Notes: a model not told the origin generated them from the sequence alone. Positions 22,828 through 32,862 are shown, counted from the first letter of the stretch. The stretch is DNA of 64,000 nt from Silanimonas sp. (GCA_026005095.1 BPKK01000003.1:62001-126000), one strand, 5' to 3'. Translations and numbers: made by a program.

Positions 22828-22855
22828 TTGACCTTGGCGAATTTAGTGTTATAGT
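22828..22855 (+). promoter_or_regulatory. sigma-70 promoter of the GntR-ABC operon
   Basis: TTGACC (22828-22833) and TATAGT (22850-22855) are 16 bases apart in an island of low GC content. This is the best-looking promoter in the window. Its -10 lies inside an inverted repeat that is probably the repressor operator. Confidence 0.8.
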
Positions 22856-22867
22856 CAACTACAACAC
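22846..22867. promoter_or_regulatory. probable YtrA/GntR operator over the -10 box
   Basis: GTGTTATAGT, two bases, then ACTACAACAC: an inverted repeat with one mismatch in ten. YtrA-subfamily GntR repressors commonly bind GTGT...ACAC palindromes over their own promoter. The next regulator gene in the operon is of this type, so autorepression is the natural reading. Confidence 0.7.
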
Positions 22868-22894
22868 CAGCCCATCACCTCACCGAGGCCCGCC

Positions 22895-23107
22895 ATGTCC
22901 TTCCGACTCCGCCCCCGCTCCGGCCTGCTGGCCCTCGGGCTGGCCAGCCTGGCTCTGGCCCTCGCGCTCGGCACTCTCCCTCCCGCCGGCTCCGCCCCGG
23001 CGCCCGCCGAAGGAACCGCCCCTGGGCTGGAACGCCCCCGGGCCCAGATCGGTCTTGCCATGCCTTACTTTTCCTTCGGCCAGCGCAGCCGCGAGGCCCG
23101 GTCATGA
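22895..23107 (+). CDS. small protein with N-terminal signal or membrane segment, first gene of the ABC operon
   Basis: A 70-residue reading frame 27 bases after the operator. Residues ~10-27 (LLALGLASLALALALGTL) form one hydrophobic helix with the basic start MSFRLRPRSG, so it is either a cleaved signal or a single-span anchor. The rest is Pro/Ala-rich and ends PYFSFGQRSREARS. Its stop overlaps the gntR start by ATGA. I know no family for it. The position and overlap suggest it is translated, perhaps as a small partner of the transporter; it could also merely be a leader. Confidence 0.6.
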   Translation: MSFRLRPRSGLLALGLASLALALALGTLPPAGSAPAPAEGTAPGLERPRAQIGLAMPYFSFGQRSREARS

Positions 23108-23475
23108 GCATCACCTGGAGCGAGGGCACGCCGATCTACCGGCAGCTGAAGGAGCGCGTGGTGGCCATGGTGCTCGATGGCGAGCTGAAGGAAGGCGATG
23201 CCCTGCCCTCGGTACGGCAGGTGGCCGCCGAATTCCAGCTCAACCCGATCACCGTCTCGCGCGCCTACCAGGAACTAGCCGACGAGGCCCTGGTGGAAAA
23301 ACGGCGTGGACTTGGCATGTACGTCGTCGAGGGCGCGCGGCAGCGCCTGCTCGCCTCGGAGCGCGAACGCTTCCTGAAGGAGGAATGGCCGCAGGTCCTG
23401 GCGCGCATCGAGCGCCTCGGCCTCACGCCGCAGGAACTACTGGCCACCCGGCCGAAGAACGGAGCATCGGCATGA
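23104..23475 (+). CDS. GntR-family regulator, YtrA subfamily
   Basis: A 123-residue repressor: a winged helix (PIYRQLKERVVAMVLDGELK, DALPSVRQVAAEFQLNPITV, SRAYQELADEALVEKRRG) with only a short C-terminal dimerisation helix pair, which defines the YtrA subfamily. Such regulators sit in front of ABC transporter genes and respond to signals still poorly known. Both ends overlap their neighbours by ATGA. The likely operator is 22846-22867. Confidence 0.92.
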   Translation: MSITWSEGTPIYRQLKERVVAMVLDGELKEGDALPSVRQVAAEFQLNPITVSRAYQELADEALVEKRRGLGMYVVEGARQRLLASERERFLKEEWPQVLARIERLGLTPQELLATRPKNGASA

Positions 23476-24332
23476 GCACCCCCACCATTTCCGCCCGCGG
23501 CCTCGAGAAACGCTACGGCAAGACCACGGCCGTCGCCGGCATCGACTTCGACATCGCGCCTGGGCGCATCGTCGGCCTGATCGGCCCGAACGGCTCGGGT
23601 AAGACCACCACGCTGAAGGCTCTGCTCGGCCTGACCGGCTTCGAGGGCGAGCTGCACGTGCTGGGCCACGACCCACGCACCCAACGCGACGCCTTGATGC
23701 GCGAAGTCTGCTTCATCGCCGACGTGGCCGTGCTGCCGCGCTGGATCAGCGTCGGCCAGGCCATCGACTACGTCGCCGGCGTGCACCCGCGCTTCGACCG
23801 CCGCAAGTGCGAGGACTTCCTCTCGCACACCAAGCTCGACCGGAAGATGAAGGTCAAGCAGATGTCGAAGGGCATGATCGTGCAACTGCACCTCGCTCTC
23901 GTCATGGCCATCGACGCCAAACTGCTGGTACTGGACGAGCCCACCCTTGGCCTCGACATCCTCTACCGCAAGCAGTTCTACAAGGATCTGCTGGAGCGCT
24001 ATTTCGACGAAGAGAAGACGATCATCGTCACCACCCACCAGGTGGAGGAGATCGAGCACATCCTCACCGATCTCCTGTTCATCCGTGATGGAAAACTGGT
24101 GCTGCGCGCCAGCATGGACGAGATCGAGCAGCGCTTCTTCGAGGTGATGGTCGCCAGCGACCGCGCCGAAGAGGCCCGGGCACTCGGGCCCATCGACGAG
24201 CGCAGCGTATTCGGCAAGAGCGTCTTCCTGTTCGACGGCCAGCCGCGCGAGCGCCTCGCCGCCCTGGGCGAGCTGCGCACTCCTGGCATCGCCGACCTGT
24301 TCGTCGCCACGATGAAAGGAACCTATGCATGA
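23472..24332 (+). CDS. ABC transporter ATP-binding protein
   Basis: A 286-residue ATPase. Walker A is GLIGPNGSGKTT, Walker B is LLVLDEPT, the H-loop is VTTHQVEE. The signature is unusual: QMSKGMIVQLHLAL, where LSGGQ-like residues are replaced by MSKGM, as in several YtrA-linked transporters. The ~70-residue C-terminal part after the H-loop may contact the permease. ATGA overlaps on both sides couple it to the regulator and permease. Confidence 0.93.
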   Translation: MSTPTISARGLEKRYGKTTAVAGIDFDIAPGRIVGLIGPNGSGKTTTLKALLGLTGFEGELHVLGHDPRTQRDALMREVCFIADVAVLPRWISVGQAIDYVAGVHPRFDRRKCEDFLSHTKLDRKMKVKQMSKGMIVQLHLALVMAIDAKLLVLDEPTLGLDILYRKQFYKDLLERYFDEEKTIIVTTHQVEEIEHILTDLLFIRDGKLVLRASMDEIEQRFFEVMVASDRAEEARALGPIDERSVFGKSVFLFDGQPRERLAALGELRTPGIADLFVATMKGTYA

Positions 24333-25294
24333 ACACCTTCCCCACCCTGCTGAAGCGTGAGTTCTGGGAACACAAGGGCGGCATGCTCTGGGCGCCGGTC
24401 GTGGTCGGCGGCCTGCTGCTGCTGTTCGCCCTCGGCAGCCTGCTGCTCGGTCTGGCTTTCAAAGGCGGTGCCTTCACGATGAATGGCGAGCACATCGTCG
24501 TCGACGGCCAGCTCATCGACGCGACGGCGCAGGCGAAGATCGCCAGCGGTATGGTGTTCGCCGCCCTTCCCTCGATGGCACCGCTGGCCGGAGTGCTGGC
24601 TCTGGTGCTGTTCTTCTATGCCTTAGGCTCGCTCTACGACGAGCGCAAGGACCGCAGCGTGCTGTTCTGGAAGTCGATGCCGGTCTCCGACACTGCCACG
24701 GTACTCTCGAAGCTGGCTTCGATGCTGGTGGTCGCGCCGCTCATCACGGCGCTCATCGGCGGCCTGCTCGGTGTGGTGCTGGTGCTCGCCATCGCCCTCG
24801 CGGCGAACATGCTCGGGACCGGCATTCTCGGCCGGGTCCTCGCCACGCCCGACCTCTATCTCACCCCCCTCGCCATCGTGGCCCTAGTGCCGGTGTATGC
24901 CCTCTGGGTGCTTCCCAGCATCGCCTGGTGTATGGCGGTCTCCGCCTGGGCGCGGCGTGCGCCCTTCCTCTGGGCCGTGGGCCTCCCACTCGGCGCCGGC
25001 GTGCTGCTTTCCTGGCAGGAGGCCATGTTCGATGTCGCGCTGGGTGCCGGTGGCTTCTGGAAGCATGTGGTCGGCCGTTTCTTTGGCAGCTTCATCCCCG
25101 GCCTCTGGTTCGCCTTCGACGTCCGGGAAGGGGGACTGGACAGCTTTACACCGGGCGAGTCCAGCGTGCTGGAACTCGTCGCCCAGAGCTATGCCAGTCT
25201 GAGCTCGCCGGCGCTGTGGATCGGCCTCGCCGTGGGTGCTGTCCTCATCGCCCTTGCCATCCGCCTGCGCCGCTGGCGCGAGGACGCCAGCTGA
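24329..25294 (+). CDS. ABC-2-type transporter permease
   Basis: A 321-residue inner-membrane protein with about six membrane segments (LWAPVVVGGLLLLFALG; PLAGVLALVLFFYALGSLYD; LVVAPLITALIGGLLGVVL; LTPLAIVALVPVYALWVLP; and two more near the C-terminus). LYDERKDRSVLFWKSMPVSD is characteristic of ABC-2 permeases of the CcmA-linked or antibiotic-efflux kind. It pairs with the ATPase, probably for export. The cargo is unknown. The loop GGAFTMNGEHIVVDGQ between segments 1 and 2 faces the periplasm. Confidence 0.88.
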   Translation: MNTFPTLLKREFWEHKGGMLWAPVVVGGLLLLFALGSLLLGLAFKGGAFTMNGEHIVVDGQLIDATAQAKIASGMVFAALPSMAPLAGVLALVLFFYALGSLYDERKDRSVLFWKSMPVSDTATVLSKLASMLVVAPLITALIGGLLGVVLVLAIALAANMLGTGILGRVLATPDLYLTPLAIVALVPVYALWVLPSIAWCMAVSAWARRAPFLWAVGLPLGAGVLLSWQEAMFDVALGAGGFWKHVVGRFFGSFIPGLWFAFDVREGGLDSFTPGESSVLELVAQSYASLSSPALWIGLAVGAVLIALAIRLRRWREDAS

Positions 25295-25333
25295 GCCGCA
25301 CCGACCGCATTCCCTTCCGCCCCGGAGTCCGCC

Positions 25334-25969
25334 ATGTATTCCCTTGCTCCCGTGCGTCGCCATCCGTTCGCCGCGGCATGGCTTCTCGTCACCCTCGCTG
25401 CCACCAGTGCCTGCACTGGCCAGGACCGTGCCGAGATCGAGCGCAGTCTTTCCGAGGCTCGGCAAACCGTGGAGACGGCCACCGCCGAGGGCGGTACGGT
25501 CGCCCGGGCCCTCGCCGAAGCCCGCCGAAAGCTGCACGAGGAAAACCTCAGTCTCGGTGGCGAAGGGCTGCCCAAGGCCGAACTCACCCCGCAGGGCGAG
25601 CTGCTGATCGGCGGCACCGCGGTGCCCATGGACGAGGCGCAGCGCGAGGCCGCCCTCGCCTACCGCACCGAGCTGCTGAAGGTGGCCGAGGCGGGCATGG
25701 GGCTTGGGCAGCAGGGTGCCGCCATTGCCGGCCAGGCGGTGACGCAGGTGCTCGGTGGCCTATTCACCGGCAAGGCCGAGGAGGCCGCAACCCGTATCGA
25801 AGCCGAGGCGAAGAAAATCGAGGAAGCCGCCCTGGCCCTGTGCAAGGATCTCGAAGGCTTGGAGTCGGCACAGGCACGGTTTGCCGAACTCGTCCCGGAA
25901 TTCCGCCCCTATGCCAAGGCGGTCATGCTCGAAACCGACTGCCCGCCGACCGGCGGGCCGGCGGCCTGA
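25334..25969 (+). CDS. DUF2884 (YggN-like) exported protein
   Basis: A 211-residue protein beginning with a signal segment (AAWLLVTLAATSAC). The Cys follows T-S-A, a weak lipobox, so a lipoprotein is possible. The middle block LTPQGELLIGGTAVPMDEAQ and the following RTELLKVAEAGMGLGQQGA match the DUF2884 pattern known from YggN, of unknown function. It comes 39 bases after the permease stop and may be the last gene of the YtrA-type operon. The C-terminal DCPPTGGPAA is short. Confidence 0.7.
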   Translation: MYSLAPVRRHPFAAAWLLVTLAATSACTGQDRAEIERSLSEARQTVETATAEGGTVARALAEARRKLHEENLSLGGEGLPKAELTPQGELLIGGTAVPMDEAQREAALAYRTELLKVAEAGMGLGQQGAAIAGQAVTQVLGGLFTGKAEEAATRIEAEAKKIEEAALALCKDLEGLESAQARFAELVPEFRPYAKAVMLETDCPPTGGPAA

Positions 25970-26065
25970 GCGGGCGTCCTTCGGCAAACCCGCGCACAGC
26001 AGTCCCTGCCGGCGCCACATCGGCGAGAATGCGGGCCTGTCCCCCGATGGGCCCGCCCCGCCGCC

Positions 26066-27160
26066 ATGTCACGCCACTGGGTCAATGCCGCCATTGCGGC
26101 CCTCGAAGCCGATTTCCAGCGCTCGGCCGACACCCACCTGATCCGCCTCGACCTGCCGGCCTACCCGGGCATCCCGCTGTACTTCAAGGACGAGAGCTCG
26201 CACCCCACCGGAAGCCTGAAGCACCGGCTCGCCCGCTCGCTGTTCCTGTACGCCCTGTGCAACGGCTGGCTACGCGAAGGCCAGACCGTGATCGAGGCGA
26301 GCAGCGGCAGCACGGCGGTCTCGGAGGCCTATTTCGCGCGTCTGATCGGCCTGCCCTTCATCGCCGTGGTGCCGGACACCACCTCGCGCGAGAAGGTGGC
26401 GCGCATCGAGTTCTACGGCGGGCGCTGCCACATGATCGAAGGCGCCGACGTGAGCGCCGCCTCGCGCGCGCTGGCGGCCCAACTCGGCGGCCACTTCATG
26501 GACCAGTTCACTTATGCCGAGCGGGCCACCGACTGGCGCGGCAACAACAACATCGCCGAATCGATCTTCCAGCAGCTGCGGCTTGAGCCCCACCCCTGCC
26601 CGCGCTGGATCGTGGTCTCTGCCGGCACCGGCGGTACGGCCGCCACCATCGGCCGCTACATCCGCTACCAGCCTGCCCGCAACGCCTGCACCCGGCTCGC
26701 TGTGGTCGACCCCGAGCACTCGGTGTTCTTCGATGCCTTCAAGGACCGCAAGCGCTGCCACCGCATCGACCGCGGCTCGCGCATCGAGGGCATCGGCCGG
26801 CCCATCGTCGAGCCCAGCTTCCTGCCCGACACCATCGACCGCATGATCAAGGTGCCCGATGCCCTGAGCCTCGCCGCCATGCGCGCGCTGGAGGGATTGC
26901 TGGGGCGCAAGGTCGGCGGCTCCACGGGGACCAATTTCGTCGGCGCCCTGCAGGTGATGGGCGAAATGAAGGCCAAGGGCGAGACCGGCGCCGTCGTCAC
27001 CCTGATCTGCGATGGCGGCGAACGCTATCTCGACACCTACTACGACGATGCCTGGCTGGCGGCGCAGGGCCTTGCCCCCAGCGCCGCGCAGCAGGACCTC
27101 ATCGCCGCGGCCCTCGGGGGCGCCTCGCCGGCACGGGCGCTCGAAGTACGCGATGCGTGA
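26066..27160 (+). CDS. PLP-dependent cysteine synthase/desulfhydrase family protein (Cds1-like)
   Basis: A 364-residue fold-type II PLP enzyme. The PLP lysine is Lys52 in [11 protein letters not shown]; the substrate loop is [13 protein letters not shown], and the phosphate-binding glycines are [10 protein letters not shown]. The long C-terminal part ([31 protein letters not shown]) sets it apart from CysK and CysM and matches the group that includes mycobacterial Cds1, a cysteine desulfhydrase. It could synthesise or degrade cysteine; sulphide release is the better guess. Ends four bases before the convergent fumC stop. Confidence 0.85.
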   Translation: MSRHWVNAAIAALEADFQRSADTHLIRLDLPAYPGIPLYFKDESSHPTGSLKHRLARSLFLYALCNGWLREGQTVIEASSGSTAVSEAYFARLIGLPFIAVVPDTTSREKVARIEFYGGRCHMIEGADVSAASRALAAQLGGHFMDQFTYAERATDWRGNNNIAESIFQQLRLEPHPCPRWIVVSAGTGGTAATIGRYIRYQPARNACTRLAVVDPEHSVFFDAFKDRKRCHRIDRGSRIEGIGRPIVEPSFLPDTIDRMIKVPDALSLAAMRALEGLLGRKVGGSTGTNFVGALQVMGEMKAKGETGAVVTLICDGGERYLDTYYDDAWLAAQGLAPSAAQQDLIAAALGGASPARALEVRDA

Positions 27161-27164
27161 GGCC

Positions 27165-28565
27165 TTAGCCACTCCCGGGTGAACCCTCGACGATGCCCCC
27201 CCGGGTCAGGGCCAGGGGGTCGAGCGCCTTTTCGAGCCGTTCGCGGTCGAGCCTGGTTTCTTCCACCGCCACCTCGAGGATCGGCCGCCCGCTCGCATAG
27301 GCCTTCTTGGCGATCGCGGCGGCCTTCTCGTAGCCGATCAGCGGGTTCAGGGCGGTCACCAGAATGGGGTTGCGGGCGAGCGCCGCCTGCAGGCGATCCT
27401 CGCGCACGGCAAAACCGGCGATCGCGCGGTCGGCGAGCAGACGCGCGGCACTGGCGGCAAGTTCGATGGCCCAGAGCAGGGTGTAGGCGATCAGCGGCAA
27501 CATCACATTGAGCTGGAAATTGCCGCTCTGTCCAGCCACCGAGACCGTGGTGTGCATACCCATCAGTTGCGCGGCCACCATCGCCACGGCCTCCGGAATC
27601 ACCGGGTTCACCTTGCCCGGCATGATCGAGCTGCCCGGCTGCAGGGCCGGCAGTTCGATCTCGCCCAGGCCCGCCAGCGGCCCGGAATTCATCCAGCGCA
27701 GGTCGTTGGCGATCTTCATCAGCACGATGGCAAGGCCGTTCAACTGGCCGGAGAGTTCCACTGCGCCGTCCTGCGCGGCGATGCCGGCGAAGGGATTGGC
27801 CGCCGGCGTGAAAGGCAGCCCGGAAAGACGCGCAAGCCCGGCACAGGCGCGTTCGGCGAACTGGGGATGCGCATTGATGCCGGTGCCCACGGCCGTGCCG
27901 CCGAGCGGCAGCGCGTGCAGGCGGCGTCCGGCATCTCCCAGACGCTCCTCGACCTGCTCCACCTGGCTTGCCCAGGCGGACAGCTCCTGCCCCAGCGTGA
28001 GCGGCATGGCATCCATCAGATGGGTGCGCCCGGTCTTCACCGTGCCGCGATGTTCATGCGCGCGGCGGACGATGGTCTCGCGCAGGTGCGCGAGCGCCGG
28101 CAGCAGGCGTTCGCGCAGGCCCAGGCAGGCGCCCACCTGGATGGCCGTGGGCACCACGTCATTCGAGCTCTGCCCGAGGTTGACGTGGTCGTTCGGGTGC
28201 ACGGCCATGCCGCCCAGCGACTGCGCCACGCGGGCGATCACCTCGTTGGCATTCATGTTGCTCGAGGTGCCCGAGCCGGTCTGGAACACGTCCACCGGGA
28301 ACTCGGCGTCGAACTCGCCGGCCGCCACCTTCAGCGCGGCCTCACGGATCGCCGCCCCCCGCCCGGGGTCGAGCAGGCCGAGCCCGGCATTGGCCTCGGC
28401 GGCGGCGGCCTTGATGAGGCCGAGGGCGCGCAGGAAGCCGCGCGGCATCCGCCAGCCCGAGACCGGGAAGTTCTCGATGGCACGCTGGGTCTGGGCGCCC
28501 CACAGGGCCCCGGCGGGCACGGCAAGCTCGCCCATGCTGTCGCGTTCGATGCGGGTGGCGGACAT
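27165..28565 (-). CDS. fumC: class II fumarate hydratase FumC
   Basis: Interconverts fumarate and malate in the TCA cycle without an iron-sulphur cluster. At 466 residues it has all family blocks: GSGTSSNMNANEV, TGRTHLMDAMPLT, and the signature GSSIMPGKVNPVIPEA with the catalytic Ser. The start MSATRIERDSMGELAVP is typical. Divergent from purB, whose product belongs to the same superfamily. Absence of an Fe-S cluster makes this the oxidation-tolerant isozyme. Confidence 0.97.
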   Translation of the reverse strand: MSATRIERDSMGELAVPAGALWGAQTQRAIENFPVSGWRMPRGFLRALGLIKAAAAEANAGLGLLDPGRGAAIREAALKVAAGEFDAEFPVDVFQTGSGTSSNMNANEVIARVAQSLGGMAVHPNDHVNLGQSSNDVVPTAIQVGACLGLRERLLPALAHLRETIVRRAHEHRGTVKTGRTHLMDAMPLTLGQELSAWASQVEQVEERLGDAGRRLHALPLGGTAVGTGINAHPQFAERACAGLARLSGLPFTPAANPFAGIAAQDGAVELSGQLNGLAIVLMKIANDLRWMNSGPLAGLGEIELPALQPGSSIMPGKVNPVIPEAVAMVAAQLMGMHTTVSVAGQSGNFQLNVMLPLIAYTLLWAIELAASAARLLADRAIAGFAVREDRLQAALARNPILVTALNPLIGYEKAAAIAKKAYASGRPILEVAVEETRLDRERLEKALDPLALTRGGIVEGSPGSG

Positions 28566-28609
28566 CGGAAGACCTCCTGGACGGGGCGTCCATCCTACCC
28601 GGCAGGTAG

Positions 28610-30019
<1,410 letters not shown>

Positions 30020-30046
30020 CGCCTGCCGCGCCGCGATCGTCCTGCC

Positions 30047-31291
30047 ATGCTGCGTCCGCCCCGGCGTCCCGCCGCCTCCCGCCTGCCGATCGAGATCGAT
30101 GCCTGCGGCAAAGGCCCGCTCGGCATGCCGGCCGAAGCCTTCCTGCGCGATTACTGGCAGAAGCATCCGCTGCTGATCCGCAACGCCTTCCCCGGTTTCG
30201 CAAGCCCGATCAGTCCCGATGACCTCGGCGCGCTCTCGCTGCAGCCTGCCGCGCTCTCGCGGCTGATCCTCTGGGACCGCAAGAAAGACCGCTGGACGGT
30301 GGAGACCGGTCCGCTGCCGGAAGACCGCTTCGAACGCGTGCCGGCACGCGACTGGACCCTGCTGGTGCAGGACGTGGACAAGTGGGATGCCGACGTCCGC
30401 CAACTCATCGAGGCCTTCCCCTTCCTGCCGCGCTGGCGCATCGACGATGTGATGATCAGCTTTGCCGTCGAGGGCGGCTCGGTGGGTGCGCATATCGACC
30501 AGTACGACGTGTTCCTGCTGCAGGGTATGGGCCACCGGCGCTGGCAGATCGATGCCAATCCAAGCCAGCCCGTCGACTTCCGCGACGATGCGCCGATCAA
30601 GCTGCTGAAGCGTTTCACCCCCAGCCACGAGTGGGTGCTCGCCCCCGGTGACATGCTCTACCTGCCGCCCGGACTCGGCCATCATGGCGTAGCGCTCGAT
30701 CCTTGCCTCACCTTCTCGCTCGGCATGCGCGCCCCGGCCCGGGCCGAACTGATCGAGGACTTCGCGCTGGAACTGGCCAGCCGCATTGGCGAGAAAGAGC
30801 GCTATGCCGATCCGGACCTCGCCGTGCCGGCGGATGCCTTCGAGATCGATGCCCGGGCCCTCGCCCGGGTGCGCCAGGCCCTGGGCGGCATGGCGGAGGC
30901 GGGCGACGAGGCCCTGCTGCGCCGCTGGTTCGGCCGCTTCATCACCCGCTACCGCGCCTCGGGCGACATCCGCCCGCCGCGCCGCGCCCCGAGCCGCGCC
31001 GATTTCGAGGCCACGCTGGCGGCCGGGGGCGTGCTGCAACGCCATCCTTTCTCGCGCGTGGCCTGGCTGCGCGAAGGACGCACGAAAGCCCTGTGGTTCG
31101 TCAGCGGCAGTGACATCGAGGGATTGCGTCCCGCGGACGCCGCCCGGCTCTGCCGGCAGGACACACTCGATGCCGCGGCCTGGGCCCATCTCGGCGAGCA
31201 GGCCCGCGAGGCCGTGGTCGCCCTCGCGGCCCTCGGCCACTACCGGGCCTTGCCTGCGGCGAAAGCACGCACGAGGCGGCCCAAGGGCTGA
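30047..31291 (+). CDS. roxA: JmjC-type ribosomal protein arginine hydroxylase (RoxA/YcfD)
   Basis: A 2-oxoglutarate/iron oxygenase that hydroxylates an arginine of ribosomal protein L16 in E. coli. The 414-residue protein has FLRDYWQKHPLLIRNAFPGF at the start of the core, the iron-binding HID in SVGAHIDQYDVFLLQG, and the second His region YLPPGLGHHGVAL. RWRIDDVMISF is another marker. A dimerisation segment and a C-terminal winged-helix part follow. The Arg/Lys-rich last residues are extra. Start ATG 30047 is assumed; an inner ATG at MPAEAFL would still keep the core. In the purB-roxA-GNAT direction. Confidence 0.9.
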   Translation: MLRPPRRPAASRLPIEIDACGKGPLGMPAEAFLRDYWQKHPLLIRNAFPGFASPISPDDLGALSLQPAALSRLILWDRKKDRWTVETGPLPEDRFERVPARDWTLLVQDVDKWDADVRQLIEAFPFLPRWRIDDVMISFAVEGGSVGAHIDQYDVFLLQGMGHRRWQIDANPSQPVDFRDDAPIKLLKRFTPSHEWVLAPGDMLYLPPGLGHHGVALDPCLTFSLGMRAPARAELIEDFALELASRIGEKERYADPDLAVPADAFEIDARALARVRQALGGMAEAGDEALLRRWFGRFITRYRASGDIRPPRRAPSRADFEATLAAGGVLQRHPFSRVAWLREGRTKALWFVSGSDIEGLRPADAARLCRQDTLDAAAWAHLGEQAREAVVALAALGHYRALPAAKARTRRPKG

Positions 31292-31323
31292 CCGCCGCCC
31301 CCCCTCGGCGCTAGGCTTCGCGC

Positions 31324-32295
31324 ATGGCCACGGAGACCCCGATGACTCCCGATTTCCGCGTCGAACCCGCCGACTACCGCACCGACTTCGCCGACCTGCG
31401 TGCCGTGCGCGAACCGGTGTTCGTGGAAGAGCAGCGGGTGCCGCTCGAGGAGGAATGGGACGAACTCGACCCGCATTGCCGGCACGTGATCGCCCGCGAT
31501 GCCCAGCACCGCCCGGTGGGCACTGGCCGCCTCACGCCGGAGCGCAAGATCGGCCGCATGGCGGTGCTGCCCGAGTGGCGTGGCAAGGGCGTGGGCGGCG
31601 CTCTGCTGGAGGCCCTGCTGGACGAGGCGCGGCGCCTGGGCTGGCCAGAGGTCACGCTGCATGCCCAGACCCACGCCATCCCCTTCTATGCCCGCTACGG
31701 CTTCGAGGCTTTCGGCGAGGAGTTCATGGAAGCCGGCATCCCGCACCGCAAGATGCGCCGGCTGCTCGGCGCCCCCGATCCGGGCCGGCGGCCGCGGCCG
31801 GCCCCCGGCGGCGATGCCGCGCTGCAGGAACTCGCCAGCGAGGCCGAACTGCGCGAGGCCAGCCTTGCCGTGATCGCCCGGGCCCGGCGCGAGATCCGCG
31901 TCTTCACCCGCGACCTCGAAGCCGGCCTCTACGCCCAGAGCGCGCTCGTCGAGGCCTTCCGGCACTTCGCCACCCACGGCCGCCAGCCTTCGGTGCGCCT
32001 GCTCGTGGTCGAGCCGGAAGGGCTGGCGGCGAGCGGGCATGCCCTGCTGCCGCTGGCCCAGCGCCTGAGCTCGGTCTTCGCCCTGCGCACCCCGGTCGAC
32101 CCCGAAGACCGGCAGGCTGCCGAGAGTTTCCTCCTGGCCGACGAAACGGCCTATGTGTTCCGCGCCCTCGCCACCCGGCCGGAGGGCGTGGCCTGCCTCG
32201 ACGGCCCGGCGCGGGCGCGGCAGCTCGCGGAGAGCTTCGACCGCCGCTGGGAGCGCGCCCGGGAACTCAGCGAGTTGCGCGCGCTCGGGCTTTGA
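31324..32295 (+). CDS. GNAT N-acetyltransferase fused to a phospholipase D-like domain without catalytic motifs
   Basis: Residues ~10-145 form a GNAT domain of the ElaA/YjcF kind: VREPVFVEEQRVPLEEEWD, HVIARDAQHRPVGTGRL, and the acetyl-CoA loop VLPEWRGKGVGGALLE. Residues ~165-320 are a second domain (AVIARARREIRVFTRDLEAG, ETAYVFRALATRPEGVACLD, LAESFDRRWERAREL) whose strand-helix pattern recalls phospholipase D-like proteins but lacks an HxK motif. I recall the same fusion in Xanthomonads (a DUF7931-like domain). Substrate unknown. Its 3' end overlaps the convergent GntR gene by 29 bases. Confidence 0.8.
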   Translation: MATETPMTPDFRVEPADYRTDFADLRAVREPVFVEEQRVPLEEEWDELDPHCRHVIARDAQHRPVGTGRLTPERKIGRMAVLPEWRGKGVGGALLEALLDEARRLGWPEVTLHAQTHAIPFYARYGFEAFGEEFMEAGIPHRKMRRLLGAPDPGRRPRPAPGGDAALQELASEAELREASLAVIARARREIRVFTRDLEAGLYAQSALVEAFRHFATHGRQPSVRLLVVEPEGLAASGHALLPLAQRLSSVFALRTPVDPEDRQAAESFLLADETAYVFRALATRPEGVACLDGPARARQLAESFDRRWERARELSELRALGL

Positions 32296-32710
32296 GACCC
32301 TTCGCCGGGACGCCTCCCGCGCGGGGGGTCAGGAACAGGGCGTGCAAGCGCTCACAGACCGGGCCGGCGGCCAGTCCGAGATCGTTCGCCTCGCGGATCA
32401 GCTCGCGCATCCGCGACTCCAAGAGCCGCATCCGCGCCTCGGCAGTGAGCCCGGCCCTGGCCGGGCGCGGGGCCACCACCATCCCCGCGCCGCGGCGGCG
32501 CAGCAGCACGCCATCCTCGACCAGGCCGGCATAGGCCCGGCTCACCGTCATCGGGTTCACTCCCAGCCGCGCCGCCATGGTGCGCACCGAGGGCAGGCGC
32601 TCGCCCTCGTGCAGTTGGCCGGAGGCGACGAGCCTTGCCACCTGGGCGGCGATCTGCCGGAACAGCGGGGTTGGCGAGGCCGGATCGATCTGCCACTGCG
32701 TCATGTCCAT
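32267..32710 (-). CDS. GntR-family regulator, YtrA subfamily (no ABC partner)
   Basis: A 147-residue short GntR repressor: SPTPLFRQIAAQVARLVASG, ERLPSVRTMAARLGVNPMTV, SRAYAGLVEDGVLLRRRGAG, then a short helical tail ending in basic residues. Unlike the regulator at 23.1 kb it has no transporter beside it. It faces sucA, and an inverted repeat sits directly at its own start, so it is probably autoregulated and may also act on the sucA promoter. Two ATGs six bases apart (MDMTQ) are possible starts; neither has a clear ribosome-binding site. Confidence 0.88.
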   Translation of the reverse strand: MDMTQWQIDPASPTPLFRQIAAQVARLVASGQLHEGERLPSVRTMAARLGVNPMTVSRAYAGLVEDGVLLRRRGAGMVVAPRPARAGLTAEARMRLLESRMRELIREANDLGLAAGPVCERLHALFLTPRAGGVPAKGLKARARATR

Positions 32711-32711
32711 G

Positions 32712-32731
32712 TGTATCAATAATCCAATACA
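32712..32731. promoter_or_regulatory. probable YtrA-type operator
   Basis: TGTAT, ten bases, ATACA: a perfect 5-bp inverted repeat two bases upstream of the gntR start, in a locally AT-rich stretch. On the minus strand TTGACG and an AT-rich -10 overlap it. It lies ~40 bases upstream of the sucA -10 box. Confidence 0.55.
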
Positions 32732-32768
32732 GAAGGCCGGCGTCAAGCCTATTTCCCCGGCAAGCGTC

Positions 32769-32774
32769 TATAAT
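32769..32774 (+). promoter_or_regulatory. -10 box of the sucA promoter
   Basis: A consensus TATAAT stands 88 bases before the sucA GTG. No good -35 is present at 16-18 bases, which suggests an activator or an extended contact. Spacing allows a transcript leader of ~80 bases. Confidence 0.6.
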
Positions 32775-32831
32775 CGCTGCGCGTTTCGCCGTTGCCCTCG
32801 GGCATTTCCAGTCCAATCAAGCACTTAAATC

Positions 32832-32849
32832 CGTCCGCCTGCACGGACG
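32832..32849 (+). promoter_or_regulatory. hairpin in the sucA leader
   Basis: CGTCCG and CGGACG form a perfect six-pair stem with a six-base loop, immediately before the AAGGGA ribosome-binding site of sucA. It could tune translation. It does not match any riboswitch that I recognise. Confidence 0.35.
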
Positions 32850-32862
32850 CCAAGGGATCGTC

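Noticed and set aside
20754-23107. Selenocysteine glutathione peroxidase
   Set aside because: The catalytic position is a Cys codon and no in-frame TGA or SECIS-like hairpin is present.
32775-32862. sucA-type riboswitch in the sucA leader
   Set aside because: The leader has one short hairpin and no further conserved elements that I recognise; the described sucA motifs are from other lineages.
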